Assembly (NCBI GenBank): GCA_036262055.1
Contig: DATAJP010000001.1
Span: forward strand, 310,001-374,000
Length of the DNA: 64,000 nucleotides
Reading direction: 5' to 3'
Origin: Ignavibacteria bacterium
GTDB taxonomy: Bacteria > Bacteroidota > Ignavibacteria > Tepidaquicellales > Tepidaquicellaceae
Of this stretch, positions 26,922 to 35,128 are shown one piece after another (within the stretch, counting starts at the first letter, position 1; each line of letters starts with the position of its first letter). A program made the position numbers and the translations under genes. A model generated the notes under the pieces. It did not search any database and was not told where the DNA came from. It saw nothing but the letters and a program-made list of their open reading frames with translations.

Positions 26922-27707
26922 ATGGGCAAAGTAGATTATAAAGAACTACCTGATAAAAGAGTGGAAATTTTTACAACAGGGGATAAATATTATAAACAAG
27001 GTTTTGACATATATAAACACTCGCAAGGAGCCATAAAATCTTCATTTATTATTAGCAGACCTAATTTTCCTTCGTTATTTCTTAATATATCAGATAATTC
27101 TATACGAGAAGCTGAACAAATTTATAAAAAAGAAATTTGCCCTTTTATACTTTACAATAGAGAAAAAGATTATTTTGAAATGAAAGATATATCAAAAGAA
27201 TTTTTGTTATATGATTGTTTGGAAAAAGTATTTGTAGGTATAGTATTTTCGTATACTTTTGTAGAATCCATAATTAATAATTTAATACCCAATGATATTA
27301 AATTTGAATGGGAAAAGAATGGGGAAAAATTCAGTTATGGTAAAATTGATATTGAACGAAAAATGTCTACAACTGATAAAATAAAAAAAGTTATCACTAA
27401 ATGTTTTAATATTAATATAAATTTTGCAAAACTAGAATGTTGGCAAGATTTTAAATATTTAGAATATTTAAGAAATGAAATTATACATTTTAAAGCTGAA
27501 GAATATATAGAAAATAAAATTGTAGTAGCGCCTAGAGTTTCTGAAATGTTTGTATGTTGCTTAATGAACAATCTATTGGATTCTTCAAGAAATTTGATTA
27601 AATATTTATCAGGAAAAATTGAAAAGAATATGGGGCTACCTCATGAATTTTATCCTCAACATATTAACTTCAAAGAGCATTTGGAACATTTTAAAAAGAA
27701 AGGGTAA
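26922..27707 (+). CDS. HEPN-domain protein (candidate RNase), isolated AT-rich gene
   Basis: A 261-aa soluble protein. The C-terminal half has two helices typical of HEPN domains: FSYTFVESIINNLIPND (about 109-125) and YLRNEIIHFKAEEY (about 182-195), containing R184-N-x3-H189, the Rx4-6H ribonuclease motif. The overall layout is like Cthe_2314/Apea-type HEPN proteins that occur in defence and toxin systems. The gene is visibly more A/T-rich than its neighbours, and its stop is followed within 5 bases by a membrane-protein frame lacking a normal start, both signs of acquisition. No MNT or other antitoxin-like gene is adjacent. HEPN assignment is moderate; RNase activity is inferred. Confidence 0.55.
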   Translation: MGKVDYKELPDKRVEIFTTGDKYYKQGFDIYKHSQGAIKSSFIISRPNFPSLFLNISDNSIREAEQIYKKEICPFILYNREKDYFEMKDISKEFLLYDCLEKVFVGIVFSYTFVESIINNLIPNDIKFEWEKNGEKFSYGKIDIERKMSTTDKIKKVITKCFNININFAKLECWQDFKYLEYLRNEIIHFKAEEYIENKIVVAPRVSEMFVCCLMNNLLDSSRNLIKYLSGKIEKNMGLPHEFYPQHINFKEHLEHFKKKG

Positions 27708-27712
27708 GTTAC

Positions 27713-29020
27713 ATTAATTTACCAAACAAAAATCTCCCTTTTCTCATTTTTTTCATCACTCTCATTGCGTATCTGGTTTCGTATAATGTCACTTCGTTTG
27801 ATTCGAGGTGGACTGTGCATAGCGCTTACAGCTTCATAAAAGAAGGCAACCTGAATCTCGATGAGTTTGAAGATAAGATAATTGAGAATGAATATTACGG
27901 AATAGAGCAGGTGAACGGACATTATTATAATTATTTTCCGCCCGGCACAACGTTCATGACAGTGCCGTTTGTGTTTGCAGCAAATGTTTTTCTCAGTCCG
28001 GGAATAGAAAAAATTCCTTTCATAAAAAATTATGTTCAGGTGCGCTCGCGTAAAGCGGTTTATACATACGATGTTATCGGTTTATATCACGGCGTCGAGC
28101 TTTTCACTGCATCGTTTCTGATGGCTCTTGCATGTGTTTTTGTTTTCAAAATCTCGAAGTTGTATCTCGATAATATTTATTCGCTGTTCACAACGTTTGT
28201 GTTTGCATTCTGCACTTCGGTTTATTCCGTTGCAAGCAGGGGACTGTGGTCGCACGGTCCTGTGATTTTAATTCTTGTGATTGTTTTATATATGCTCCTG
28301 AAAGCAAAAGAAAAAAATTCTCTCATAAGTTATGTAAGCATTCCGCTTTTTTATTCATTCTTAGTTCGTCCGAGCAGTATCGTTACGATTATCGTCATCT
28401 CAATTTATGTATTTATTTATTACAGAAAATATTTTTCGAAATATTTTTTATACGGAAGCATAGTCGTAATTTTATTTTTTGTTTACAATCTTTCGATATA
28501 CGGAACGGTTCTGCCGTCATATTACGGCACGGAACGGCTGGGAATTGGGCTCACATCTCTTCAGGCAATATTTGCAAACCTCATAAGCCCGAGCAGGGGG
28601 ATATTCATTTTTTCACCCGTCTTGATTTTATCCATAGCGGGAGTTTTTTATAAGCTGAAACATAACAAAGACCCGCTCGATAAATTTTTAATTGCGATAA
28701 TTATTCTGCATTTATTAGTTGTCTCGAGTTTTTCGACATGGTGGGCAGGATTGTCCTATGGGCCAAGGTTTATGTCGGATATGCTTCCGCTATTCATTTA
28801 TTTTTTCATCTTCGGACTGAAATGGATTTTACAAATGCAGGCGAGCATGAAAAAAGCTTGTTTAGCTTTGTTAATTATTCTTACTCTTACAAGTTTTTTA
28901 ATTCATTTCAAAGGAGCGACAAGCAGGGAAGCATGGACGGTGTGGTCTGAATTTCCGGTTCCGATTCACGAACAGCCGATGCGTGTATGGGATTGGCGTG
29001 ATATGCAGTTCATGAGATGA
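27713..29020 (+). CDS. GT-C-type (PMT/GT39-like) polytopic membrane glycosyltransferase, start unusual or missing
   Basis: A multi-spanning membrane protein of about 435 aa. The N-terminal region reads LPFLIFFITLIAYLVSYNVT (first helix), then SFDSRWTVHSAYSFIKEG, whose acidic loop after TM1 is where GT-C enzymes carry the catalytic Asp. Next comes YYNYFPPGTTFMTVPFVF, like the GT39/PMT loop. Many further helices follow. Such enzymes move sugars from polyprenyl phosphates to lipids or proteins. The first ordinary start (GTG 27815) would delete TM1 and the acidic loop. Upstream in frame only ATT (27713) is available before a stop at 27692. Either ATT is used or the 5' end was lost when the HEPN gene arrived. 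Confidence 0.6.
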   Translation: MNLPNKNLPFLIFFITLIAYLVSYNVTSFDSRWTVHSAYSFIKEGNLNLDEFEDKIIENEYYGIEQVNGHYYNYFPPGTTFMTVPFVFAANVFLSPGIEKIPFIKNYVQVRSRKAVYTYDVIGLYHGVELFTASFLMALACVFVFKISKLYLDNIYSLFTTFVFAFCTSVYSVASRGLWSHGPVILILVIVLYMLLKAKEKNSLISYVSIPLFYSFLVRPSSIVTIIVISIYVFIYYRKYFSKYFLYGSIVVILFFVYNLSIYGTVLPSYYGTERLGIGLTSLQAIFANLISPSRGIFIFSPVLILSIAGVFYKLKHNKDPLDKFLIAIIILHLLVVSSFSTWWAGLSYGPRFMSDMLPLFIYFFIFGLKWILQMQASMKKACLALLIILTLTSFLIHFKGATSREAWTVWSEFPVPIHEQPMRVWDWRDMQFMR

Positions 29021-29027
29021 AATTTTT

Positions 29028-29240
29028 CAACGCTGATGACTTCAACGCTGATGACTTCAACGCTGATTTTGTATGAGAGTTATGATTTACGAAAATATTT
29101 TTAAAAGGTAGATATGTTTAGCAGGAATTTGACAACAATCATTTAATATTTTTTAACACAAAATCACTAAAACACAAAACTCAAAATAAATTTGTGAATA
29201 ATAAATAAGAATAGTTTTTGTAATTTTGTGCCTTTGTGCT
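29028..29240. repeat. Intergenic stretch with 15-bp tandem repeat and a CACAAA/TTTGTG inverted repeat
   Basis: 29028-29067 holds CAACGCTGATGACTT twice and a third partial copy (CAACGCTGAT). At about 29156-29240, CACAAAATCACTAAAACAC is mirrored by TTTTGTGCCTTTGTGCTATT, an imperfect inverted repeat with a loop of about 40 nt. Similar CACAAAG words occur at 39075-39105. No gene is seen in this stretch. Confidence 0.6.
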
Positions 29241-29271
29241 ATTCTTTTTGTTATTCGGAAGTTAAATGAAA

Positions 29272-29664
29272 TTACGCAATTACTTTTTTAATGATTTCGG
29301 GTGTGATGGGTTTGGAGATAAACTCTTTTACGATGTAATAATTCTTCGAGCGCTCCTTATCGTCATCGCGAATTGACGAAGTTAGAATGTATATGTCGGA
29401 TTTTGAGGTCATATCTTCCGGCAGAAGAATAAATTCTTCAAGAAAATCCCATCCGTTGAATACGGGCATATTTATATCGAGAAGGATGGTATCTGGCAGT
29501 GAAGTTTTTTTGCGGATGCAGTTGTGAATGAGCTCAATGCCTTCCTTTCCGTTTCCGCAGGTATCAACATTGCAGTGCGGGGCAAATTTTGAAAATAATT
29601 TTTTGCTCAGGAAAATAAATACACTGTCGTCATCAACAATCAATATATTTTTTTTGCAGGACAT
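29272..29664 (-). CDS. Single-domain response regulator (CheY-like receiver)
   Basis: A 130-aa receiver domain without an output domain. The acidic pocket is in ILIVDDDSVF (residues 7-16), the phospho-acceptor Asp in TILLDINMPVFNGWDFLEEF (about 63), the Ser/Thr in YILTSSIRDDD and the Lys in FISKPITPEII. It begins one base after the stop of the PAS histidine kinase gene, so the two are co-transcribed and the kinase is the obvious partner. It may relay phosphate to another kinase or bind a target protein. Confidence 0.92.
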   Translation of the reverse strand: MSCKKNILIVDDDSVFIFLSKKLFSKFAPHCNVDTCGNGKEGIELIHNCIRKKTSLPDTILLDINMPVFNGWDFLEEFILLPEDMTSKSDIYILTSSIRDDDKERSKNYYIVKEFISKPITPEIIKKVIA

Positions 29665-29665
29665 T

Positions 29666-31651
29666 CTATTCTTTTAAGAAAATGTCGAATCTGGTCCCTT
29701 CATTTTCCTTGCTCCAGATATTGAGCTTGCCGTCCATCTCGCGCAAAATGGAATTTATCAGATACAAGCCAAGCCCTTTCCCTTCTTTGCCTTCATGGAA
29801 TCGCTGGTAAAGCCCGAACACGCGGTCTTTGTATTTTTCATAATTAAATCCGATGCCGTTATCTGAATATTTCAGATTAATGTAACCGTTAACTTTTTCA
29901 GTTGAAACTGAAATTTTCAGAGGACGGAACGGGGAACGGAATTTTATGGAGTTTGTAATCAAGTTGATAACTATGTTATGCAAGTGTGAATAAGGGTAGT
30001 TTATGGCAGGTGCGCTTTCAAAATCAATTCTCACGTCTGCGTTAGCTTCCTTAAGCTGTGTGTATAAAGAACTTTTAATGTCATTGAGAAGTTTTTCAAA
30101 CTGAATTTTTTCACGCTTGAAAGTTTTGTCAGAGTTAATGGAAACTACCTGAATCAAATCTTCAAGTGTTTCCTTTAATTGTTTTATGCAGTATTCAAAA
30201 TTATCAAGAATTTCATGGTTGTCATCGGCATCCGGATTCTGTTTGTCATACAGGGAAACGAGCGCTTCAAGATTAACAACAGGAGCTCGAAGATTATGAG
30301 AAATGATGTATGCAAATTCCTGCAGCTCTTTGTTTCTCGTAATCAAATCATTTGTAAGCTTTTCTCTAATCTGCTCATCTTTTTTCTTTTTTGTTACATC
30401 CCTGTAAACGCATACAGCGCCGGTTATCCTTCCTCCGTTCTCAATCAAAGGATGCATGAAAATTTTAAAAAATTTTTTATCTCTTTCATGTTCAAATATC
30501 ACTGATTCGCCATTGAAGCACTTGTCATACCGCTCAACCCACTGTTTAATTACATCATCTCCGAATTCAGGGTATAAAATGCAGTCGCTTATCTGGATAT
30601 CACGGTTAATAAGATATTTTAATAAATTTTTGAAATGCGAGTTGAATTTTAAAAGCTTATAGTTAGTATCAACTGACCATATTGATTCCTTTGAGTTCTC
30701 AATTATGGAAGAAAGGTTTGCCTCGCTTTCAATAATTTTTTCTTCCATTTCTTTCCTTGAAGTGATTCCGATTGCACGGACAACGACACCGATTACTTCA
30801 TCATTAATCTTTACGGGTGCATATCGGAATTCAGTCCAGATTGAAGTGCCGTTTTTTAAAGTCAGCTTCTCTTCATAAGAAAATGACTGTCCATTCAAAG
30901 CCTTATCATACATAAAAAGAGTAAGGTCTTTATCCGAACCGGGATGAATAAGCTCTCTGGCATCTGCTCCGATTTTTATTTTAATGCCGAAAAAATCTTT
31001 TAAAGATTTTGCATGATACTCATTAAAGAATAAAATTTTATAATTTTTATCAATAGCCCATAACCCGATGTCACTGCTTCGCATCAGGGCTTTCAGGTAA
31101 GCCTCAGATTCGCGCAGCTTGTCTTCAGTTTCTTTTAGCTCCGTTATATCGAGGGAGCTTATTGATATATTATTATATTTTTTGCCGTCATAGTTTACGG
31201 GGGTAAAGCTGAAAATAAAAGTAAAAGGAGTGCCGTCAACTCCGACAAATGCCCGTGTTACAACAATCGGATTACCCTTAAAACATTTCGCGAGAATTTT
31301 TGCAAACTCGGGAAGAAGCTTAGGCGGAACGTATTCAGAAATATGAATTCCTTTCTGCAGTTTTTTTCCGGCAACTTTCTTTTTTGAACTGAAAGCAGTT
31401 TTATTAAATTCAACTACATTAAACTTACGGTCAATAAGAATAAATGATTGCAGGGTATTTTCCAGGAGCGCTTTGATGTTTGTATCATTCTGACGAAGAA
31501 TTTTTTCCTGTTCTAAGAGCTGGTTGTTTGCTTTTTTTAATTTTGCAATCAGGGTAGTAAGCGCCTGTGCAGAAGGGAATTTTTTCTGCGTTAATCGCCG
31601 TGAAGGTTTTTTAAAAATACTTTTTTTATTTTTTTGTATCGAACTCGGCAC
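29666..31651 (-). CDS. Multi-PAS sensor histidine kinase (soluble)
   Basis: A 661-aa kinase without transmembrane segments. A short coiled coil (about 30-55) leads into three PAS domains (about 55-175, 185-305 and 310-425; SFILIDRKFNVVEFNKTAF, LWAIDKNYKILFFNEY and IWSVDTNYKLLKFNSHF). Then come a HisKA-type dimerisation domain with phospho-acceptor His in FAYIISHNLRAPVVNLEALV (about 451) and an ATPase domain with INLITNSIKFR (N box), YSDNGIGFNYE (G1) and GKGLGLYLI (G2). The SHNLRAPV form is common in cytosolic Bacteroidota hybrid or relay kinases. The start is GTG at 31651. Ligand or signal unknown; cytosolic PAS domains suggest redox or small-molecule sensing. Confidence 0.93.
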   Translation of the reverse strand: MPSSIQKNKKSIFKKPSRRLTQKKFPSAQALTTLIAKLKKANNQLLEQEKILRQNDTNIKALLENTLQSFILIDRKFNVVEFNKTAFSSKKKVAGKKLQKGIHISEYVPPKLLPEFAKILAKCFKGNPIVVTRAFVGVDGTPFTFIFSFTPVNYDGKKYNNISISSLDITELKETEDKLRESEAYLKALMRSSDIGLWAIDKNYKILFFNEYHAKSLKDFFGIKIKIGADARELIHPGSDKDLTLFMYDKALNGQSFSYEEKLTLKNGTSIWTEFRYAPVKINDEVIGVVVRAIGITSRKEMEEKIIESEANLSSIIENSKESIWSVDTNYKLLKFNSHFKNLLKYLINRDIQISDCILYPEFGDDVIKQWVERYDKCFNGESVIFEHERDKKFFKIFMHPLIENGGRITGAVCVYRDVTKKKKDEQIREKLTNDLITRNKELQEFAYIISHNLRAPVVNLEALVSLYDKQNPDADDNHEILDNFEYCIKQLKETLEDLIQVVSINSDKTFKREKIQFEKLLNDIKSSLYTQLKEANADVRIDFESAPAINYPYSHLHNIVINLITNSIKFRSPFRPLKISVSTEKVNGYINLKYSDNGIGFNYEKYKDRVFGLYQRFHEGKEGKGLGLYLINSILREMDGKLNIWSKENEGTRFDIFLKE

Positions 31652-31728
31652 CAGTAAATTTGATTATTCTGAAACCTAAAGTTTTATTTCCAAATAAAAA
31701 ACACTAAAAATTAATCAATATCAATAAT

Positions 31729-32577
31729 TTAAAAACCGTTTATAAGCTGAATCATATATTCTTCTTTTACGTCAAAGTACCCGATTACCTGATTATTGGA
31801 ATTATATACTTCAATATTTTTAATAATATAATCGCGTTTAATAATTCCTTTTTCCGAAAGAAAATCATTTAAAACAAAATTAGTATCGGGGGTTGAAGAA
31901 TTTTTAAAAATTCTCTGAACCTGCATGCAATTGAAAACTCCAAGCGGAGTACTAACATCAACTATGTCTGCATACTTTTTGTAAAGGTTCAAGCCGCCTC
32001 CGAGCGAGCGAAAATGCCATTCGGTTCCCGCAATTACGGGATATTTTATGCAGTTAACTGATGCTGTATCTACAAATCCTGTATCAGGATTTATATCGTA
32101 TGCATAATATGAAAGAATGTCTTTGACGTTATAAAATTCTTTATTGCCAAAAATAAATTTTATACCACTGTTAGGTAAGTACGGACCGAAACTTCTCCCG
32201 TTTTTCCCACCGAAGTTTGAAATCAATCCCGTATCTGTCTGAATAAAAGATTCCAAAGTAATATGTGCGTGCGACGGAGAAACGTGTTCACTTCTGAGCA
32301 ATTTTGATGAAACCCCGTTAATGATAGTATCACCAGTGTAAATTGAAAACCCCGAACCACTGACGGTATCATCCGAAACATAAATGCCGATTGAATCCGG
32401 TCGGACGTTATAAAAAAATGTTCTGTTATTATAAAACCAGCTTATCCCGTTTTGATATGGATAACGGAAATTCTCAAAAGGATTATCCGGCGCAGTCGGA
32501 TTGTTGCTACAGCTTGATAAAACAAGTATGAAACAAATTAGTGTAACTGATAAAATATAAAATGCTTTTAAAATCAT
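31729..32577 (-). CDS. Lipoprotein, unknown function
   Basis: A 282-aa protein with a lipoprotein signal peptide and lipobox (LVLSSC, Cys at about 23), followed by SNNPTAPDNPFENF. The mature part is beta-rich, including YQNGISWFYNNRTFFYNV and a C-terminal EEYMIQLINGF. No known family is recognised. Its start overlaps the stop of the fumarylacetoacetase gene by 4 bp (ATGA-type), so it is translated from the same transcript. This close coupling of a lipoprotein with a tyrosine-catabolism enzyme has no obvious functional explanation. Confidence 0.65.
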   Translation of the reverse strand: MILKAFYILSVTLICFILVLSSCSNNPTAPDNPFENFRYPYQNGISWFYNNRTFFYNVRPDSIGIYVSDDTVSGSGFSIYTGDTIINGVSSKLLRSEHVSPSHAHITLESFIQTDTGLISNFGGKNGRSFGPYLPNSGIKFIFGNKEFYNVKDILSYYAYDINPDTGFVDTASVNCIKYPVIAGTEWHFRSLGGGLNLYKKYADIVDVSTPLGVFNCMQVQRIFKNSSTPDTNFVLNDFLSEKGIIKRDYIIKNIEVYNSNNQVIGYFDVKEEYMIQLINGF

Positions 32578-33833
32578 TTTAAAGCAGGTAAAATTTTTCC
32601 TGTTACTTCTCCGAAACCGATTTTATACCCGTCACCCTGACAGTATGCGGTCATAATAATTGTATCACCATCCTGAATAAATTTTCTTTCTTCACCGTTT
32701 GGAAGCTTGAGCGGGTTTTCACCGCGCCAGGTAAGCTCAAGCATGCTTCCGCGTGAATTTTCCGCTTCTCCGCTTATCGTTCCCGATGCAAGCAAATCGC
32801 CTGTCTGCAAATTGCATCCCGTGATTGTATGATGAGCAAGCTGCTGCTGCATACTCCAGTATAAATAACTAAAATTTGATTTGGAAATTATAAATGGCTT
32901 ATCGAGCTTTTCAGTTTGTATAGCAACTTCAAGAGTAATATCATAAGTAAAATTTCTTTTCGGTTTTAAATAAGGCAGCGGTTCAGGTTCTTGCTTAACG
33001 TTATCGGTTTTGAATGGTTCAAGAGCTTCAAGAGTTACAATCCAAGGTGAAATAGAAGTTGCAAAGTTTTTTGCAAGGAACGGTCCAAGCGGAACGTATT
33101 CCCATTTCTGAATGTCTCTTGCGCTCCAGTCGTTAACAATCACAAGCCCGAAAATTTTTTGCAATGCATCATTTACATTAACAGGATGTCCAAGTTCATT
33201 AGACTGTGAAATAAAAAATCCCATCTCAAGCTCGAAGTCAAGAAGTTTTGATGGTCCGAATTTCGGCATCTCTTCATTGTCAGCTTTTGTCTGTCCGCTT
33301 GGTCTGTGAATTTCAGTTCCGCTGATTATAACTGAACTTGCTCTTCCGTGATAGCCCACAGGCAAATGAAGCCAGTTAGGCATTAAAGCATTTTCTTTCC
33401 CTCGAAACATTATTCCTACATTTGTCGCATGTTCTTTTGAAGAATAAAAATCCGTGTAGTCCCCGATTTTCACTGGCATAACCAGTTCACATTTGCTCAG
33501 CTGGTAAATACATTTTTCTCTTAACTCCACATCATCGCGAATAATTTTGTTATTTTCATCGAGAAGCGACTGAAGTTTTTTTCTGAAATCTTTTCTTATA
33601 TCTGAATCCAGTGCCATGAACTTATTCAAGCTGCCATCACTGAAAATATGTTTGTCTTTTAAAATTACTGAAAAGAAATTTTTTTCTGCGAGATAGGTTA
33701 AATCAACAACAAACTCACCGATTGCTGTGCAGATATGAACATTCTTAAAATTTCTATGCTTGAATGCTCCAAAGGGAAGATTTTGAATAGGAAAATGTGA
33801 GTCGGGTGAAACAGGAATAAAAGATTTTATCAT
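32574..33833 (-). CDS. fahA: Fumarylacetoacetase
   Basis: Hydrolyses fumarylacetoacetate to fumarate and acetoacetate, the last step of tyrosine/homogentisate breakdown; cytoplasmic. Metal and active-site residues of the FAH family are present in order: Asp and His in DYTDFYSSKEHATNVG, the two Glu in LLDFELEMGFFIS, Asp in VNDWSARDIQKWEYVPLGP and Lys in FLAKNFATS. The N-terminal SH3-like domain (PFGAFKH) is retained, and the length of 419 aa is typical of the true enzyme rather than the short FAH-domain hydrolases. Genes for homogentisate dioxygenase or isomerase are not adjacent. Confidence 0.95.
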   Translation of the reverse strand: MIKSFIPVSPDSHFPIQNLPFGAFKHRNFKNVHICTAIGEFVVDLTYLAEKNFFSVILKDKHIFSDGSLNKFMALDSDIRKDFRKKLQSLLDENNKIIRDDVELREKCIYQLSKCELVMPVKIGDYTDFYSSKEHATNVGIMFRGKENALMPNWLHLPVGYHGRASSVIISGTEIHRPSGQTKADNEEMPKFGPSKLLDFELEMGFFISQSNELGHPVNVNDALQKIFGLVIVNDWSARDIQKWEYVPLGPFLAKNFATSISPWIVTLEALEPFKTDNVKQEPEPLPYLKPKRNFTYDITLEVAIQTEKLDKPFIISKSNFSYLYWSMQQQLAHHTITGCNLQTGDLLASGTISGEAENSRGSMLELTWRGENPLKLPNGEERKFIQDGDTIIMTAYCQGDGYKIGFGEVTGKILPALK

Positions 33834-33871
33834 TTCTATGATATTAGATATTTTTGCTACGTCTTATTTAA

Positions 33872-33898
33872 AATAAAAAAGGGGCTTAATGCCCCTCA
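33872..33898 (-). terminator. Minus-strand intrinsic terminator before fahA
   Basis: Read on the minus strand, AGGGGC and GCCCCT form a 6-bp stem around ATTAA, followed by TTTTTTATTTT. It ends the transcript of the 331-aa gene and so separates it from fahA. Confidence 0.8.
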
Positions 33899-33939
33899 TT
33901 TAAAATACTTAAAAATAACAATTATTTCATTTCAAAAAC

Positions 33940-34935
33940 TTAAATCAAATTTAGTTTTTGCAAGTCTTCGATAGGTTCCTCAACTGAGCAGGTTCCAAAT
34001 GAATTCATGAAATCTTCTCTTCCGTATTTTATCCAATCTACATCAACTTCAAATCCTTTCCATGAAAGTCCTTCATCAGTGAATACAAAATTCTCACGGT
34101 TTTCATCTTCAAGAATTTTAATAACAACATCACCCTCAAGATTATGCCTGTTAGCAAGAATTCCCGCAACAAAAAGATTTATGAATCCGTGCATCTTTCC
34201 GTGAATTTCTTCGCTGTAATGCCTGAACGGATGATGAAGTCCCTGCGTTGCTTTCATTGGCAGTGAACGGTCGAGGCAGTTTAACAAAACAACTGCAACT
34301 TGTCTGCAGGAGGGAACATCGATTCCTGAAAATGCGCCGAGACGAACTTTATACCCGACGTTTTTATCAATTGCTTTGAGATTTGAAAGAACATCAGTTA
34401 CCATATCAACGCTGTGGTCCCAGTCAGCTTTATAAATTCCTTCGAAATAAATTCTTATGTTGCTGCCGACTTTTTCTTCAATCTCATCAACCGTGAACTT
34501 GATTGCTTCTTCTAAAGCCCGTTCATCCTTTGTAAAAAGAATTTCTTCGGGAAGCTTTATTTCATAAGCATCAGCTTCAAAGTTGGTTGTGAATCTCGAG
34601 CGGAAAGCTTTGAAAGCATTAATATCATTAAGCACTTCATTTCTGAAATCCTTAATGTTATCACCGCCTTTGCCAAGAACCGAAATGCTAATCGGATAAT
34701 TAACATATTCGAAATTCTCTTTAATAATCTCTGCTAAATTCAATAACTGATTTGCCGGACAGATAAATCTGGATAAAAGCCAGTTATACTGGTCGCCTGC
34801 ATAACGAATATAGTTAGCAAACGCCTGGTTTAACGGCAATTTAGCAGGTGGAAACATACCCGCAAAATCTATGAATTTTTCGGCAAGACCAATAATTGAG
34901 CGAGTATTGGTCTGGTTAGTTACAGTTTCAAACAT
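33940..34935 (-). CDS. Conserved-type hypothetical protein, TIM-barrel-like pattern
   Basis: A 331-aa soluble protein. I cannot name its family. It shows a run of alternating strands and helices, with YKVRLGAFSGIDVPSCRQVA (about 200-225) and the compact block SLPMKATQGLHHPFRHY (about 245-262), which reads like an active-site segment (Lys, two His and Arg within 15 residues). ARIYFEG-type strands (RIYFEGIYKADWDHS) precede it. The pattern suggests a metal- or phosphate-binding barrel enzyme, but this is inference. A terminator lies between it and fahA. It is divergent from proS, with 193 AT-rich bases between them that show no clear signal. Confidence 0.6.
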   Translation of the reverse strand: MFETVTNQTNTRSIIGLAEKFIDFAGMFPPAKLPLNQAFANYIRYAGDQYNWLLSRFICPANQLLNLAEIIKENFEYVNYPISISVLGKGGDNIKDFRNEVLNDINAFKAFRSRFTTNFEADAYEIKLPEEILFTKDERALEEAIKFTVDEIEEKVGSNIRIYFEGIYKADWDHSVDMVTDVLSNLKAIDKNVGYKVRLGAFSGIDVPSCRQVAVVLLNCLDRSLPMKATQGLHHPFRHYSEEIHGKMHGFINLFVAGILANRHNLEGDVVIKILEDENRENFVFTDEGLSWKGFEVDVDWIKYGREDFMNSFGTCSVEEPIEDLQKLNLI

Positions 34936-35128
34936 AATAATGTTAAGACCCCCTAATTTGAAAGGTTAATATAAGAAGATTAATAAAATAATGCAAATAT
35001 TTTATTGAGTTATAAAACTTATTTATTAAATTCCATAAAATTATACAATAATTTCATACATTGTTATACTCTCATTATATAAGTATCTTTATAACTTAAC
35101 AAAAATTTTAGATAATAATTACCAATTA

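Noticed and set aside
28970-29240. CRISPR array
   Set aside because: The 15-bp tandem units have no spacers, and no cas gene is present in the window.
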